A stretch of DNA of 64,000 bases, taken from contig CM022374.1 in assembly GCA_011800155.1 (NCBI GenBank), forward strand, positions 2,294,001-2,358,000, written 5' to 3'. This stretch comes from Flammulina velutipes. Taxonomy: Eukaryota; Basidiomycota; Agaricomycetes; Agaricales; Physalacriaceae. The notes below the pieces were generated by a model. It was not told the origin of the DNA and made no database searches. It was given only the letters and a program-made list of their open reading frames with translations. Shown here in pieces: positions 1 through 12,237 of this stretch. A program made the translations under genes and the position numbers. The first letter of the stretch is position 1. Each line of letters opens with the position of its first letter.

Positions 1-1242
1 GATCCTGTCCCATTGTTTTTCCCCCCGCCAGGTTAGGCTTTGCGCAGGCAGCTACTGACATCGTTGACACCTTTTGCTCTCTATACAGCACCAGCAGTAC
101 CACCTGTTTTCTTCAGGAGCACCCAGGACCTTTTGTCAAAGTTCCAGCTGCTCGACGCTTATGACAAGTACGTCAGAGACACGGACGACAAGGACGACGT
201 TGAGCCTCCTACACCGTCCGTCGACAAGGGGAAGGGGAAGGAAAAAGAGTCATTAGTAACGAGCCCACAGACACCTGCCGTCGATCCAGACGATGACGAG
301 CCAGGTGGCGCTAAAGGAGACAAGAAAAAGAAGATAACTTACAAGCATCTTATCAAAGGGGCTCCAGGTGCGTTCACTGTGCCCTGTGCCGTGCTCAACG
401 CCTAACTTTCTGGCCACAGGGAAGCACTCGATGAAGAAAGACGATTATCTATCCATGACCATGAACGTTCCTCAAAAGCAACGCGTCAAAATACTTCCTT
501 TCGATCTGCGTACCCAATCAGACGCATTCTCCGTCAGCTTAGAGGGCCTCAAAGGAGTGAGTAGCTGTTTTATATTGACTAGCAGCATCTTACTTGGCGC
601 AGTGGAATGTGAACGCACTCGTCCTCGAATCCGCACAGGCACGGGAGGACAGGAAAAAGCGCAAAGAGCTCAAACGGCTTGCCAGAGCCCAGCAATCCCA
701 GCCGCAGACACCGTTGCCTCAAATACAAACGCCTGCGCCGCCATCATCACCGGCAGTAGCGGGTACGCCACGCCCGTCCGTTACACGGCCCGGAAGCGCC
801 AAACCATCCTTGGCCCCGGTTCAAGTGCACGGTCTTCCCAGTGCACGTGCGCCCGGTACTAGCACTCCGCGTACCAATACGCCCCATCCACTCAGTGCCC
901 CGCCAGTCAGCGCCAGCTCACTGCATGTTCAGCAGACGGTTGCACAAGCCCAACAATCTGCCCGGGGACAGAAGCGAGTGCGAGAAGAGAGCACGGCAGT
1001 CAACATCGCCCATCCACCGACGCCTCAGCCTGCCAACCAACCTCCAAAGGCTATCATCGGTGCCAAGGCGGGCACGGCAGGTGTCCGGCCTCGGCCGTTC
1101 AAGAAACAGAGGATGGTAAGTTGTTGGTTCTTCGTCCTATCTCGTATCAATCAGAAGGTGCTGACTCGGTCTGCAGGACACGCAAGGCCAGGCGAGGGAT
1201 AGCACCATGCCAATCCAGCAACCTACACCGCAAGGCGTCTAG
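1..1242 (+). CDS. MED19: Mediator complex subunit 19-like protein, 5' end missing
   Basis: The 3' part of a Med19/Rox3-type Mediator subunit, a nuclear coactivator component linking activators to RNA polymerase II. The start lies before the window; coding is clear from about position 110. Visible exons end at 367, then 420-556, 603-1115 and 1177-1242 (stop TAG), separated by GT-AG introns. Joined, they read a conserved core with DLLSKFQLLDAYDKYVR, then a lysine-rich stretch, HLIKGAPGKHSMKKDDYL, a PFDLRTQ..AFSVSLEGLKGWN block and a basic AREDRKKRKELKRLARAQ helix. This order matches fungal Med19 as I know the family. A Pro/Ala/Gln-rich tail with a basic patch follows. The downstream gene is convergent, 300 bases away. 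The family call rests on remembered motifs, so it is good but not certain. Confidence 0.68.
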
Positions 1243-1541
1243 GCCCCGTTCCCACCGTTCCCCCTTTTGTTCAACGTCTCCTTGTACTTGCCCACTTTTG
1301 CATCATTCATCGATCTCATTTGCCCGCACAATCACACCATTTACGCATTGCATTATTAGCTTACTTACCCACAATCTTGTGTCTACCCATTTTGTAGATT
1401 TCAAATCAGTTTTTTTTTTGTTGAATCTCCAACCGTTCGAGAAACTAACAGTACATAGATGATAGTGCAACAATAAGATAGCTAACTAAGAATTAAAGGT
1501 ATATACATACAGTCCGTCGTCAAGGTCGTATAAGGAGGTCG

Positions 1542-4194
1542 TCACCGTCGTCCAATGTTCAGATTCGTCACACTACGATTGCTGATCCCACTCCCAGCAT
1601 CGTAGCTCCTCCGATTCCCGTGCCCCATCCTCCCATCTTCCCTCACCGTAAGCATCGTCGTACTAGCATTCTTCTTCCCGTCCAGCGACATAATCCCCGC
1701 ATGCCCCTTCACCGTATGCTTCTTCGAATCCAGCCCAGCGACGATGGGCATACTCAGCCTGCGCATCCACCCACCCTTCTTCGGGCCCTTAGCCGACGCC
1801 GTGTATTTGCACGCCTCACACGTGCAATACGGTGGATGCAGCGAATTGAGCTGAGTCTGACTTTGACTCTCATCGCTCGGTGTCCTCGATGAGGACGGCA
1901 CAGAAGGAGAAGGCACACCCAGGCTATCCCGGTATTGTGATTGGCGCGGTGTAGACGTCGAGTCGTACCTCTCCCGCTCCCGAAGATTATCCCTCTGCCT
2001 CTCTAGCTCATCCGCTGCGCCCATTCTGCTGCTCCCACCGCCTGCGCCTATCCCAGCATACCCATCCCGCTGTCCAGCCAGTCTCATTCGTTCCAACTCC
2101 CTTGTCTTCAACTCAAGGTCCAGTTCCCGTGCGCGAAGCTCCTGCTCCTTCTCCTTGATCTCCAGCTGCTCCAGCCTTCGCCTCCGCCCAGCCTCCTCCT
2201 CTACGGTTATTGCGGTTGGCGAGTCCACCAAGCGTCTCGGTGAATCTGCCGGAGCTGAAGTAGTTGGGTGCGGTTGTGGTTGTGGTGGGGCTGGAGCTGG
2301 AACTTCACCGCGGAATATCGCTTCAACTTGACGAGCCTGGGCGAACGTGTCGATAGACGGTAATGCTCTAGACAGCGGCGGAGACGACGCCCGTATTCTC
2401 GGGGATGAAGGCCCATCGTTAGGCTGATAGCGCGTCGCAAGGTCCGTCACACTCAGTGGGAGTTTCGGTACCGGTATTTCCTTCGGTGGCGGTGACCTTG
2501 CGCCAGACTGCGAATGTTAAATTGACAACGGTAGATATATGATGCAAAGGACATACGTCTAACGAGTACCGATTCCTCATTGCAGCTACGATGCTCACAT
2601 TGCTGGCCGTGGTATCGCTCCTTTCTATAGGTTTATGCTTCTCGGAATCCACAGCCCCGTCTTGAAAATATCCATTCTTATTCCCCGAAGGGTTGTTCGA
2701 CTGCGGTCGACCAGCTTCAGAAACCGGAGACACCGGGAGTGTAACTGTGCGCGTAGGCAGCGGCCTCCTTGTATCGGAGGCTAACTCATCAGGATTTGAC
2801 TGAGACTTCGTGTATTCCGTGTTCTCGCGAAATCCTTGTGGAGGAGAAGGCGGCGCACTAGAATGGGCATTCGAGATTGGTGAATGAGATTCGTCAGCTG
2901 ACTCTGTATTTGAGACAGGAGGACGAGGCATGGAAGGGAAGTTGACGTGAGAATTGGAGGATGATGAATGGGAAGATTGTCCGATTGACAGTTGCTGCTG
3001 ACGAGGTGGCGGTGGGACATGACTTGGGGGGACAGGGAAGGCGGATAAAGACCGCACGGAGCCAGTGTTTGGATCAACGAGTGGACGAGGTGGCTCGAAT
3101 GAGGAAGGCGGGGAGGATTTGTAGGCCGGAGGGCCGTTCGAAAAGTGTCGGGGCAACGGTGAAGGCGAGGGGAGAGGGGAAGAGTCCTTCTCGGGCTGCG
3201 TGTCGAGAGCATCGGCGTTGTGGCGAGGTAATTGTTCGTGAGACATGTTGCTGTCACGGTTGAGATTGATATATGTTTCGTTGATGTCTGGAAGATTAGG
3301 TGGGGGTGGACCGGTCCATGCTCCTTCGCAGAGAGCGCGCCATTCACCTAGGGGACCGATGGTGGGTGCGAAACGGCGGACGCCTTCGCAGGTACGGAGC
3401 CATTCTCCGTCTGCTACGCGAGATAGAGAAGCAGCGACGGTGAATGTGGTAGAAAGATGCTTCTGTGTGATGAGGACGGTATGATTGCTGTTCAGAGGTC
3501 AGTATGATGGGAGAGCAGGTATGTAAGTGTACACACTATTTCTCTTGAGATATCTCTGGTCCGAGAGCACTTATGAGGTTGATGTAACGTGCATGCTCGT
3601 CGTTGGCTTCGCGTGCGTTCTTCTTGGATTTCTTCTCGTAGAGCTGGCCTGGTAGGAGGTCAACGGATGTGAGGGTGACGGGCAGGACATACCAGCTTGC
3701 TTTATTCGACCGTTAGCTGCGGAAATCCTGTCGTCGTGAGACTTTTCCTCTTTCTGTAGATACGTTAGTTAGATTGCAGCTGAAGTGGATAGTGACTGAC
3801 AGCAAGCTTCTTGAACCACTTCTTGACATCGTTGCTGATACTGTCGTACTCTTTATCCGCTATCTTGGCAAACTTACTGTCAATGTCGGAGAGTGAATCA
3901 AAGATACTGGCGCTGGCGTTGAGTGCGTTTGCTGGATAGCTTTTAGATGGATGCAGTATAGCGCAAGGGTTGGCACTGACCAGCAACTTCACTGGTCGCC
4001 TTCTGAGACGCGGTATCTCGTAGAGCTCTTGCTAGTTTCTTCTGCATCAGTGCAATGGCCCCCGCAGCTTCAGAGTAATCGCTGAGGACGCTGAGCAACG
4101 TCTCAAGTGACTTGCAAGCCCTGTGAATGTCGTTCCGGTCGTACAGCGCCGCCGTTGTCGTCGTTGTCGGGGCCGCCGCCGTTGTGGCCATCAT
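1542..4194 (-). CDS. IMD/BAR-like membrane-binding protein (Ivy1-type), Ser/Pro-rich tail
   Basis: Six exons join in frame: 4194-3981, 3931-3801, 3753-3693, 3648-3537, 3487-2557 and 2507-1542, giving 804 residues. The first ~240 residues are an all-helical region: ALYDRNDIHRACKSLETLL, then a long heptad-like helix through SKFAKIADKEYDSISNDVKKWFKKLAKEEK, and GEWLRTCEGVRRFAPTIGPLGEW. This resembles the IMD/I-BAR-like region of fungal phospholipid-binding proteins such as yeast Ivy1. The middle is Ser/Pro-rich and disordered. Residues ~560-640 hold a charged coiled coil (KEKEQELRARELDLELKTRELERMR), and a CTCEACKY cysteine cluster precedes the basic C-terminus. Likely role: membrane curvature or lipid binding at the cortex or vacuole (inference). 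It is divergent from the SAM-domain gene, with about 110 bases between the starts. Confidence 0.6.
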
Positions 4195-4303
4195 GGTGAA
4201 TTAGAGAAGGATGATGTCACATCTCGTCACTTGTCACATCCTTTCAAACACCACCACTAATTTGTGCTTTGCTCGCTGTCCAAAGCCTTCGAGCTCGTCG
4301 AGC

Positions 4304-6213
4304 ATGACGTCCGCAAAGCTCGAAAATTACATGTTTCCAAGGCCAGGTTCGCCCACGAAAGAGGACCTTCGACCGAACGCACATCCTTATCCTATCAAAA
4401 CGACGTCGACGGGCGTTCTCAGTCGCCACAACTCGAGCTCGTCGTTTGGCGCGTCGCAGAATGGCCACCACTACGTTCCCAGTCCTTCTCCTTCTCCTTC
4501 AAGAGCTAGCCCAGTCAGAAAGATGAACGGCCACGGCCATCGCTACAGCAGAAGTCTAAGCTCGGATGGACCGCGTCCTTTGCCCATTCCGCCGCCTTCA
4601 CCGTCGAACAGCGACTCGTCTCCCACTCGCAGTGAATCCCCGACGAGGACACAGAGGTCTAGGCGCGCTGATACACTTCCCACACCACCAGGAGGCACTG
4701 CGAACCCCCGGCTGCCAGCACTCGATGAGTTACCGTCGAATCCAAAGGCGTGGACGCCGTCACAACTCTCTCTCTATCTCTCTACGACACTGCGAGTCAA
4801 GTCGGGAGAGACACTGCAGCTGCCAGCCCCCGTCGCGCAGGATATCGCCAATTTCGTGCGAGAGAGTAAAATAACAGGCCGTAGCTTTCTCAGGATGAAG
4901 GAGGAAGACCTCGAGCAGTGCGTCGTATTGCATTCATCTGCACATTCTCTAACGCAGATTGTAGATTCGATATCAACAAGCTCTGGCGATCCGCTCTCCT
5001 CTCGGCGTCGCGCAGCCTACGCCAAAGCGTCCTCAAAGGTCGTATCTGGGGCTTTGGCAGCATTCAAGAGAGCCCTGATTCCCCCATTTCTACTCTCGAC
5101 GACGATGACGATGACACACCCCACAAACGTCGTCGGTCCATGTCCCTCTCCGAAACGCGTTCCCACAATCCCTTCGTCAATGGTTCTGCCTCCTCGTCAG
5201 TGGAGGACCTCAGCGAAAGCTCACCTATTCGTCGCAGCAATGCCATCACAGGTCGCTTCAGAAATGGTCGCGTCAAGGGTATGGTCGAGAGCTTTGAGCG
5301 CAGTGGAAGCGTTGACGAAGGCATGTCGGATGGTTCGATATCCCGCCGCGAACGTAGCAACAGCAATGCGAGCAACGGAACCAGCATCTATGATACCGCG
5401 GACGGAACAGAGACCGATACCTATGCTAATGCCACTGCCCGTCCATCGTCTACTCGTCCCCTTCCTGCTCCTCCAACCGAATCATACATAAACAGCGATG
5501 ATGAGCTGTCAATGGACGAGCTGCTCCATCGTGCCGGTATTCTTCCCACCTCGTCACATCGAGATACAAATGTCAGCAAACGTAGATCTAAGCGACGCGC
5601 AGGTGCCCCCATTGGCGTCCACGCCTGGGAATCCGAACCCCAAGACCGTGTCACCGTCAAGCGCGTGATGCCCATACCTGGGGCTAATCTCGAGGATGTC
5701 TTTGTCCTCGCTTCTCCTTCTCCGGATCCTTTGAACTCAAAGGTCGAAAAGGTTGACGTGGCGGTTGACTCAGAGCCCATGATGCTTGTCACACCTTTCG
5801 ACGAGCACAGGCTCGAGCAGGAGATAGAAGAGACCAAGATGCTTGTGAAGAAGCTGAGGAGACGCATCGAGGTGGTGGAGAAGAAAGTCAGCCATATGGA
5901 GGCGCGGGAGTTGGAACGCGAAGAGCATGAACGAGCACGCGAGAGTCAGGTGCCTCCACCACCTCCACCGCTCTTCCCGCCTGGATCTATCCTTGCAAGA
6001 GTCTTCTCCAGACTCTTTGGCAGCAAAGCCCTCACCAGTCTCCAGAAATCTAAGCTTTTCACTTCTGCATACTACCAACGTCTGGCGGAGCCTACGTCTC
6101 TGCGGGGTATCCCCTCGTATGTCTTCCTGGTCGGGTTAGGCGTATGCGCGGTGGTTTTCAAGGTGCTTGTGCGGAAAAGTGCTACCGTTAGCTTCGTCAC
6201 GCGAAGGCGGTAG
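4304..6213 (+). CDS. SAM-domain protein with C-terminal membrane anchor
   Basis: Two exons (4304-4917, 4965-6213) give 620 residues. I chose the ATG at 4304 (MTSAKLENYMFPRP) over an in-frame ATG at 4211, because the extra residues look like untranslated leader. The order is a Ser/Pro-rich N-terminus; a SAM domain near residues 145-225 (WTPSQLSLYLS ... GRSFLRMKEEDLEQFDINKLWRSAL), interrupted by the intron; a long low-complexity middle rich in Ser, Asp and Arg; a coiled coil (LEQEIEETKMLVKKLRRRIEVVEKK); a PPPPPP run; and one hydrophobic segment near the end (IPSYVFLVGLGVCAVVFKVLV) followed by basic residues. This is the layout of a tail-anchored protein facing the cytosol. The SAM domain suggests oligomerisation or scaffolding on an organelle membrane. 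I do not recognise a named orthologue. Confidence 0.7.
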
Positions 6214-6674
6214 TATTCAGACTCGCAGGGCGTGCCATTCATTCATCTAGGGTGCTAGCTAGCTTGGAAACTTTTTCATGACTTCTAACGACATATTTTA
6301 TGATCTATTGACGACCTCCGCTCTCTATCTATCCCAATCTCTATAGTTGAGTTATGTTTTTGTATATTTTTATGCCACTTGAATGACTTATGTTTTCAGT
6401 CCTTTCCTTTGTTCTAAATCCTTTTCTTTGTTTCTCATCAGGAACCAGGATTCTCTTGCCGTCACTTTTGCTCACACAGTCTTAGCCCTGGTAGAAACCC
6501 CGCCAACCATTCACAAGTTCACAACTGGTTCCTTTGTTAGAACACTCAGGGCCCGTAATTGCGCATTGACTCGTCAACAGAGTTCAACACGTTCCATCGA
6601 TAGACGCCAGCGAAGAGTTTGGGAGAATTCATTTAACCAATGCTATACCAAATTCTGAAGGACACGAGGCGCAT
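6214..6674 (+). other. intergenic, no gene seen
   Basis: Between the SAM-domain and HMG-box genes. It holds the T-rich 3' region of the former and then mixed sequence. I see no coding or RNA gene. Short direct repeats of AAGGTCAA/AAGGTCAACGC occur just after it (about 6724-6760), in the probable leader of the HMG gene. Confidence 0.4.
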
Positions 6675-6883
6675 ATGACGTGGTCTCTATACGACTATAA
6701 GAGAGAAGACCCGCGAAAACAAAGGTCAAGGTCAACGCGCAAGGTCAACGCAACGCAAAGACCATCGTCTGTTTATCTACCCCCAGGACCGTCCCTCTCC
6801 CTCTTCACCTCACCCCGATCTACAACCCACACAGTAAGCCCCTCCACTCCCTGCTCCGTCCATACACTGACTCTCCCACCCAG

Positions 6884-7612
6884 ATGCATAACGTCCCCCG
6901 CCCCCGCAACGCCTTCATCTTCTTCCGCTCCCACTTCAACAAAAACCCCGCCGCGTTCGCCCAGAACGGCTCCTCCTCCACCTACGCCGACCAAAACTCC
7001 GTCTCCTGCGCTGCTGCAACCGTATGGAACAAATTCGACGCAGACAAGCGCGCGCCGTTCCTCGCTATGGCGCGCGAGGAGAAGGAGAGGTACGAGCGGG
7101 AGTACCCCGGCTATCGGTATGGCTCGAATGGGGGCGTTAAGAAGGCACGGAGGAATAGCACGCGTCCCCGGAGGAGGTCGAGGTCGAGCATATCCGTCTC
7201 CGTATCCGTCTCTGTCTCCGAGTCCGAGTCCGAGACTAGTTCGGAAGAAACCACGTCCCCTGCTTCATCCCCGTCAGCGACTCCTCCTCCCCGGACTCCC
7301 TCACCCGGTCCCGAGCCACTCCCACTCCCACTCCCTCCCGTCACCGAGGAAGTCGATGCCCACTCTGACTATGTCATGGGCGCCGAGTTCACTTTCTGGT
7401 CGCCCATTGACTGGGACGCTGAGTACCAGTACAGCCAGAGTCGGTCAAGTGACGCCCATGTCAAGGAGGAGTGGGACACGTATGTTGATCCGGTCTTTCC
7501 ATCTTTTGCTCCCTTCCCAGAGCGGGACTCGAAGGCTGCTGCGTCGGGATTGTCGTTCTTCAACGAGCCGGAGGTCATTGATATCAAGGTCAAGGTCGAG
7601 GAGGACGCTTGA
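6884..7612 (+). CDS. HMG-box DNA-binding protein
   Basis: A 242-residue protein with an N-terminal HMG box of the MATA_HMG/SOX-like kind: VPRPRNAFIFFRSHFNKNP, then AATVWNKFDADKRAPFLAMAREEKERYEREYPGYRY (residues ~4-82). It is followed by a basic patch (KKARRNSTRPRRRSRSS), a Ser-Val/Ser-Glu low-complexity run (residues ~104-123) and an acidic, aromatic C-terminus typical of an activation region. The box starts almost at the ATG. A good 50-nt intron (6834-6883, GTAAGC...CCCAG) ends exactly at this ATG, and the frame upstream stays open to an ATG at 6675. The protein could therefore carry 53 extra N-terminal residues, or the intron may lie in the leader. Expected to be a nuclear transcription factor; the target is unknown. 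In mushrooms such factors are often tied to development, but nothing here proves that. Confidence 0.75.
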   Translation: MHNVPRPRNAFIFFRSHFNKNPAAFAQNGSSSTYADQNSVSCAAATVWNKFDADKRAPFLAMAREEKERYEREYPGYRYGSNGGVKKARRNSTRPRRRSRSSISVSVSVSVSESESETSSEETTSPASSPSATPPPRTPSPGPEPLPLPLPPVTEEVDAHSDYVMGAEFTFWSPIDWDAEYQYSQSRSSDAHVKEEWDTYVDPVFPSFAPFPERDSKAAASGLSFFNEPEVIDIKVKVEEDA

Positions 7613-8272
7613 ATTCGGAAGAGGTACCTTGACGACTATCATCCAATTACTTACTCATCATTCATCGCAATGCTTTCCGTTTACTTACTAGCTTTCATCT
7701 ATCCTGGTTCATCTATCCATTCATCATCATCACTATCATCATCATCATCATCATCCGTCATTTATGTACTTTTAACACGTAGATTAGCCACTGTACGCCA
7801 CACGATAACTTGTACCAATTAAGACAACAAATGTAGTCATCTTTCCGATCTTTGCGCGAATGTGTTGAACATATCCTGTATACTTACTACATGCCGACCA
7901 AAAACGAAGTTGGAATCGGCCATTCGTCTTTGATAAGTGAGTCTCAGTCTGCATTTGTGCGCCACACTGGTGGTGTCAACGAAAAACGTCACACGGGCGT
8001 GCGAGACCGTTAAAAGACATTAGATAGTACCAGCTGCTGTGACTTTTTCCTATTGTTTTCTGAAAGTACCACATCTAAGAAGCTATGGAGAAACGCGCCG
8101 CATACGGCAAGATGGCCACTGGGAGTGGCCTGGGAAAATGGTAACAATCGACACCAGACGAGTAGTTCAAGAATTGGATTTCAGTCGCGTGGCTACTCCA
8201 CGGATAACTGCTAGTGTACTATAACTTACAACAACACTAATATACCGTCTAAAAGCTTCTTCTCTTTCTCAT
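7613..8272 (+). other. intergenic region between HMG-box and methionyl-tRNA synthetase genes
   Basis: This is the shared 3' flank of two convergent genes. It holds a CATCAT microsatellite and otherwise unremarkable sequence. A short open frame at 8039-8224 shows no family features, and I do not call it a gene. Confidence 0.4.
7721..7754. repeat. ATC/TCA trinucleotide microsatellite
   Basis: An imperfect run of about eleven CAT/TCA units, broken once by CACTATC, in the 3' flank of the HMG-box gene. Confidence 0.85.
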
Positions 8273-10911
8273 CTACGCATGAAGTAAGGCAGCCAATTCT
8301 CCCTTGAGCTTCTTGAGCAAGTCCACAGCCTCTTTAATCTCTACATCCACCCCAGGCGTCTTTGGTTGTCCCTTCAACGCACGAACCGCATCACCCTGTT
8401 CAACAATCCCCGCCTCTAGCGCCAACATCTCAGGCGTCCTCGGCACATCAGGTCCAGGTGCAACAGCAGCAGCCTTCGACTTCTTGCCTCCCTTCGCCTT
8501 CGGAGCCGGTTCCTCCTCCTGGGGAAGCCCCCCAAACTTCGCCCGATACTTCTCCGCCATATTCTCCTCGATCTTCTTGAACAAATGCTCCGGCTTCCCA
8601 ATCGTATGTCCCGCAAGGAGATCAGTCGACAGAACGTCGGGAACCGCTCGAGCGGGGGCGTTCAGCTGCTCCAGCACCTGCCCGGAGGTTGCGGGCATGT
8701 ATGGGTACACCAGGACGGAGAGTACGTAGATAAGGTTGAGCGCCCTCGAGACGACTTGGGCACAGCGTTTGGGATCAGAGGTCATCAGCGCCTTGCCGAG
8801 GCCAGAGGATTGGAGGTAGAGGTTCCCGCGGGCGGAGATATGCATGACGATTTGAAGACCAAGACGAAGCTTCACGGCATCCATAGCGTCGATGTACTCC
8901 TTGAGCAGGGAGTTGATATCGGAGACGAAGGATGCATCATGCTCGTCGTTGGGGGAGAGCGGGCCAGGTTCGTCGCCACCGTCGGGTATGATGCTATCGT
9001 ATTGTGACGATACGAACTTGAGGGCACGGTTTACGAAATTGCCGAAGCTGTCTTTCGTTCAGTCAGGTCGTAGTGGATTACCAACAAACTCTCACTTATT
9101 CAACAAGACATTGTTGTTTGCGGAGATCTAGATGATAGGCGTCAGGATGGGCACGATAGTCAAAATGTAGGCAACTTACACAATCTGCCCATGAGAACAT
9201 AGCGTCCGCGGTCTCGGGTCGAGTAGATAGAAGATAGTAGCGCCACACTGAAGAAGGTATCCCAGTGTCTTTAGCAGCAGGGCCAAAAACGCCGCGATTT
9301 CGACTTTTCGAGAATTTTCCACCCTCGTAATTAAGGTATTCTGCATCTCGCGTTAGATATAATCACACAACAATCAATCAACTCACCAGTTGTCGATATA
9401 TGGTGCAACATCGACCAATCGCGTCCATCTCCAAGTTGTATCGATGGCCAATAGACGGTGTGGAAATATACGTTATCTTTGCCCATGAACTGGTACAAGT
9501 GGACATCTTTCGGATTGAACCACCATTTCTCCCATTCTGGCGTATATGTGGCCGTTATACTGGGGTATCCGATGGGTGCATCGTACTATTTTCGAATTAG
9601 TTACACCATCCAATTGATGTCGTTTGAGCGTACCCAAACATCTAAATAAGGAGTCGGTTAGTGGAATACATTCGTCGGCGAAGGGTAAGAACGTACATAG
9701 CACTTTGCCTCGCATAGCTTCGTCCTCTTCAGAATCTATAGGTACGGGAACTCCCCATTTGAGATCACGCGTCAACGGTGTGGGTAGCAGTCCAGATCTA
9801 ATCCGAGCGTCGACAATCTCCCCGTCGGTATTGATGACAGAGTTGGGGGACCACTTTCCACCCTTCCAGGATTTCTTGATCCACTCTTCGGTGCGGGGTT
9901 GAATGTCGTTCATTTTGAAATAATTATGTGTTGATGTACGGGTTGTGACTTTGTGCGTCTTGTCGACGAGGCATCGAGGTTTGACTAGCTCGACAGCATC
10001 CAGTGTACGACTGCAAAGATCACATTGATCCCCACGAGCATCCTCGTAGCCGCAGTGGGGGCAGATGCCTTCGACGAAACGATCAGCCAAGAATCTAAAG
10101 CAGGTAAGTTCCTCAAATTAGACGTTCGAAATGGCGTCCGTACTTTGGGCAACCCTCGCAGTAAACCTGTTCTTTATCCTGTTTCTCAAGTAACCCGTTC
10201 GTGCGAAGATTACGATATATTCCCTGCGCGATCCTAGAAGGTGTAAAGATACAGTAATTGGTTAGGGAGAATAACGTACTCGGTATGTTTCGGTGTTGAT
10301 GTTCGACCGAAGTAGTCGAAACTGGGGAGGAATGATACAGCCGCGAAATGGCGCCGGTTGAGGGACTCACCCTATATCGAACCATTCATAAGTTTCCTTG
10401 TGAAGGACATGATATTTATCGCATAGCTCTTGCGGCGTTATCCCGTCCTTCAAGGCCTGAGTTTCGGTTGCGGTGCCATACTCATCTGTTCCACAGATAT
10501 AGAGTGTCGTCCTGTTTCTTGTCCCTGTGTGCCTTGAGACCACGTAGATAGGTCATTAGTCTGACTTACGGCTATATCTGTAGTACGATGAGCATGCAGC
10601 GGAGAGTAGGAAGGTGGAATAGCGTACCGACTGAAAACATCTGCACTCAGTGTGCTACCAATGATATTCCCTGATTCAACGTTAGAAGAAGGATTATTTT
10701 GAGCATAGCAACGCACCAAGATGAGGAACATTGTTGCAATAAGGCAACGCCGACGTGATGAGGATATTCTCTTCTCCAGCTTTTGGCAGGCTTGAAGAAA
10801 CAATCAGGACAAGGTCATACAGAGTCTGCACAAGACACACATCGCTGAAGCGCCTGGAGCTGGAATTACGCGCAGAATGCCATCCGCTTGTCGTATTTTT
10901 TGTGTGGACAT
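8273..10911 (-). CDS. MES1: methionyl-tRNA synthetase, cytosolic
   Basis: A class I aminoacyl-tRNA synthetase that charges tRNA-Met in the cytosol. Thirteen exons join in frame to 686 residues: 10911-10870, 10825-10717, 10670-10628, 10577-10570, 10524-10371, 10321-10280, 10233-10144, 10094-9697, 9641-9634, 9585-9387, 9340-9180, 9127-9096 and 9047-8273. Signatures in order are [20 protein letters not shown] (the HIGH-type motif), [13 protein letters not shown], a zinc-knuckle-like [44 protein letters not shown], and [16 protein letters not shown] (the KMSKS-type motif). The anticodon-binding helical region follows, then a Lys-rich linker ([12 protein letters not shown]) and a short C-terminal helical tail. 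The first exon (14 codons) is the least certain. Two exons are only 8 nt long, and removing either breaks a conserved block. Confidence 0.93.
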
Positions 10912-12237
10912 CCTACACGTCGTCGTGGTGAGAGGTAAAGAGATAAAACGAGTAAAACAATCGATGATGGTGACTCGGTCTGTCTCAATGGGGAAATTCG
11001 GCAGATGCCGAGACGCCACTCTAAACTTTCGCCCTCAACAATTGCTTCTCGACTGTCTCCGCTTGCTGTAGTTCCCTCATGGCTATCGCCACTACACTAT
11101 CGAACATCTGCTATCGACCAGCCTTCTGACCTATTTTTGCGAAGGCATCATCGCCGATTAGTGAATGCCACTCCTACAACAAATTCTCCATCCTACATAG
11201 CTCTCTCGGATATCGTCGATCGAGCTAGAGTACGGCGAATATGCCAATCCAAACTACTCGGGCCAAACTCGGACCCGATTCAACATTCCCGAACCCTGTG
11301 TAAGTTTGTACTTCATAACTCTGATCAAATCATACGCTCCTCTTCAGCCTCTCTCCCGCCCTTGAAAAAAATTCGTACCACAAGGCAGAAACTTTTCCAA
11401 CCCTCCGTTTCCTTCCTGGGAACTTGTATTTTCGAAGATCACACACCTCCGGAGTCCGCTACCATTCAGTTCGCCCACGAACGGCAGTTAGTCGCCCGTC
11501 CTGAGCAAGACATGGGATCTAGAGAGATCCTTTTCTGGCAGGAGGACGAAGAAATTGAAGGCGAATATGTGGTGAAGAACTCGCGTTATCCTACTATCCT
11601 AGTGTCGTTAGAGAGGAGGAATGATATGGGTGTTGATGGTGGAACCGACTTACTATTTGTGGCGTGTGTGCCAGTGATCTATCACAATAACAGACGCTGT
11701 CAGCGTCGCCCATTCCATCACTATCACTACTACCACCACCACATCGATGTCCACGCCACAGCACCCACCCAGCAAAGTATGTTCCATACCAGCGAATACG
11801 ACTGAATAACTGATCTCGCAACATCGTTCGTAGTTTAGGAAGTCGGAGAGAGTAAAGCTCACCGAGGACTACAGCAGTCACAAAGCTGGCGACGTCGGTG
11901 AGGTGATACAACCATATGAAACTGGCTTGGGCAATCTCTGCGTACGTCACTTATCACTGGGAACCTTCAAACTAGGCTGACAATCTGTAGAAATATACGT
12001 ACCACGTCCGGTTTGCCAACGGTCAAGATTTTGCTATTCCAGAGAACATTTTGACCAAGGCATAGTATGTATGTAGACAGTGACTGTCTGATTCTTCTCA
12101 CTGACAGAACTGTTGCATAGGCATGGTTGATGAAAGCTTTGATACAACTGTAACGAGTAGTACAAGAGTAGTCCTTGAGTAAAAGCAATTTCCAGTCTGT
12201 TCATGATCGATGCATGATCATCTGATAGCGAAGATAA
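10912..12237. other. unresolved region between MES1 and the kinase-like array
   Basis: No recognised gene. A 266-codon open frame on plus (11005-11805) has no domain I recognise. Within it a second plus frame (about 11210-11285) reads ELEYGEYANPNYSG, followed by a good intron-like GTAAGT...TTCAG at 11299-11347, but the phases do not join cleanly. On minus, 11594-11950 is hydrophobic (FIWLYHLTDVASFVTAVVLGEL) and could be part of a decayed membrane protein. I cannot choose between these readings. Confidence 0.3.

Noticed and set aside
6675..7691. A 338-codon open frame over the HMG-box gene
   Set aside because: It is an off-frame reading rich in Ser/Pro/Arg; the HMG box lies in another frame. 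Only its first 53 codons might be used, as noted.
11594..11950. Hydrophobic minus-strand open frame as a membrane protein gene
   Set aside because: No family motif, and I could not join exons on either side in frame; left as unresolved.
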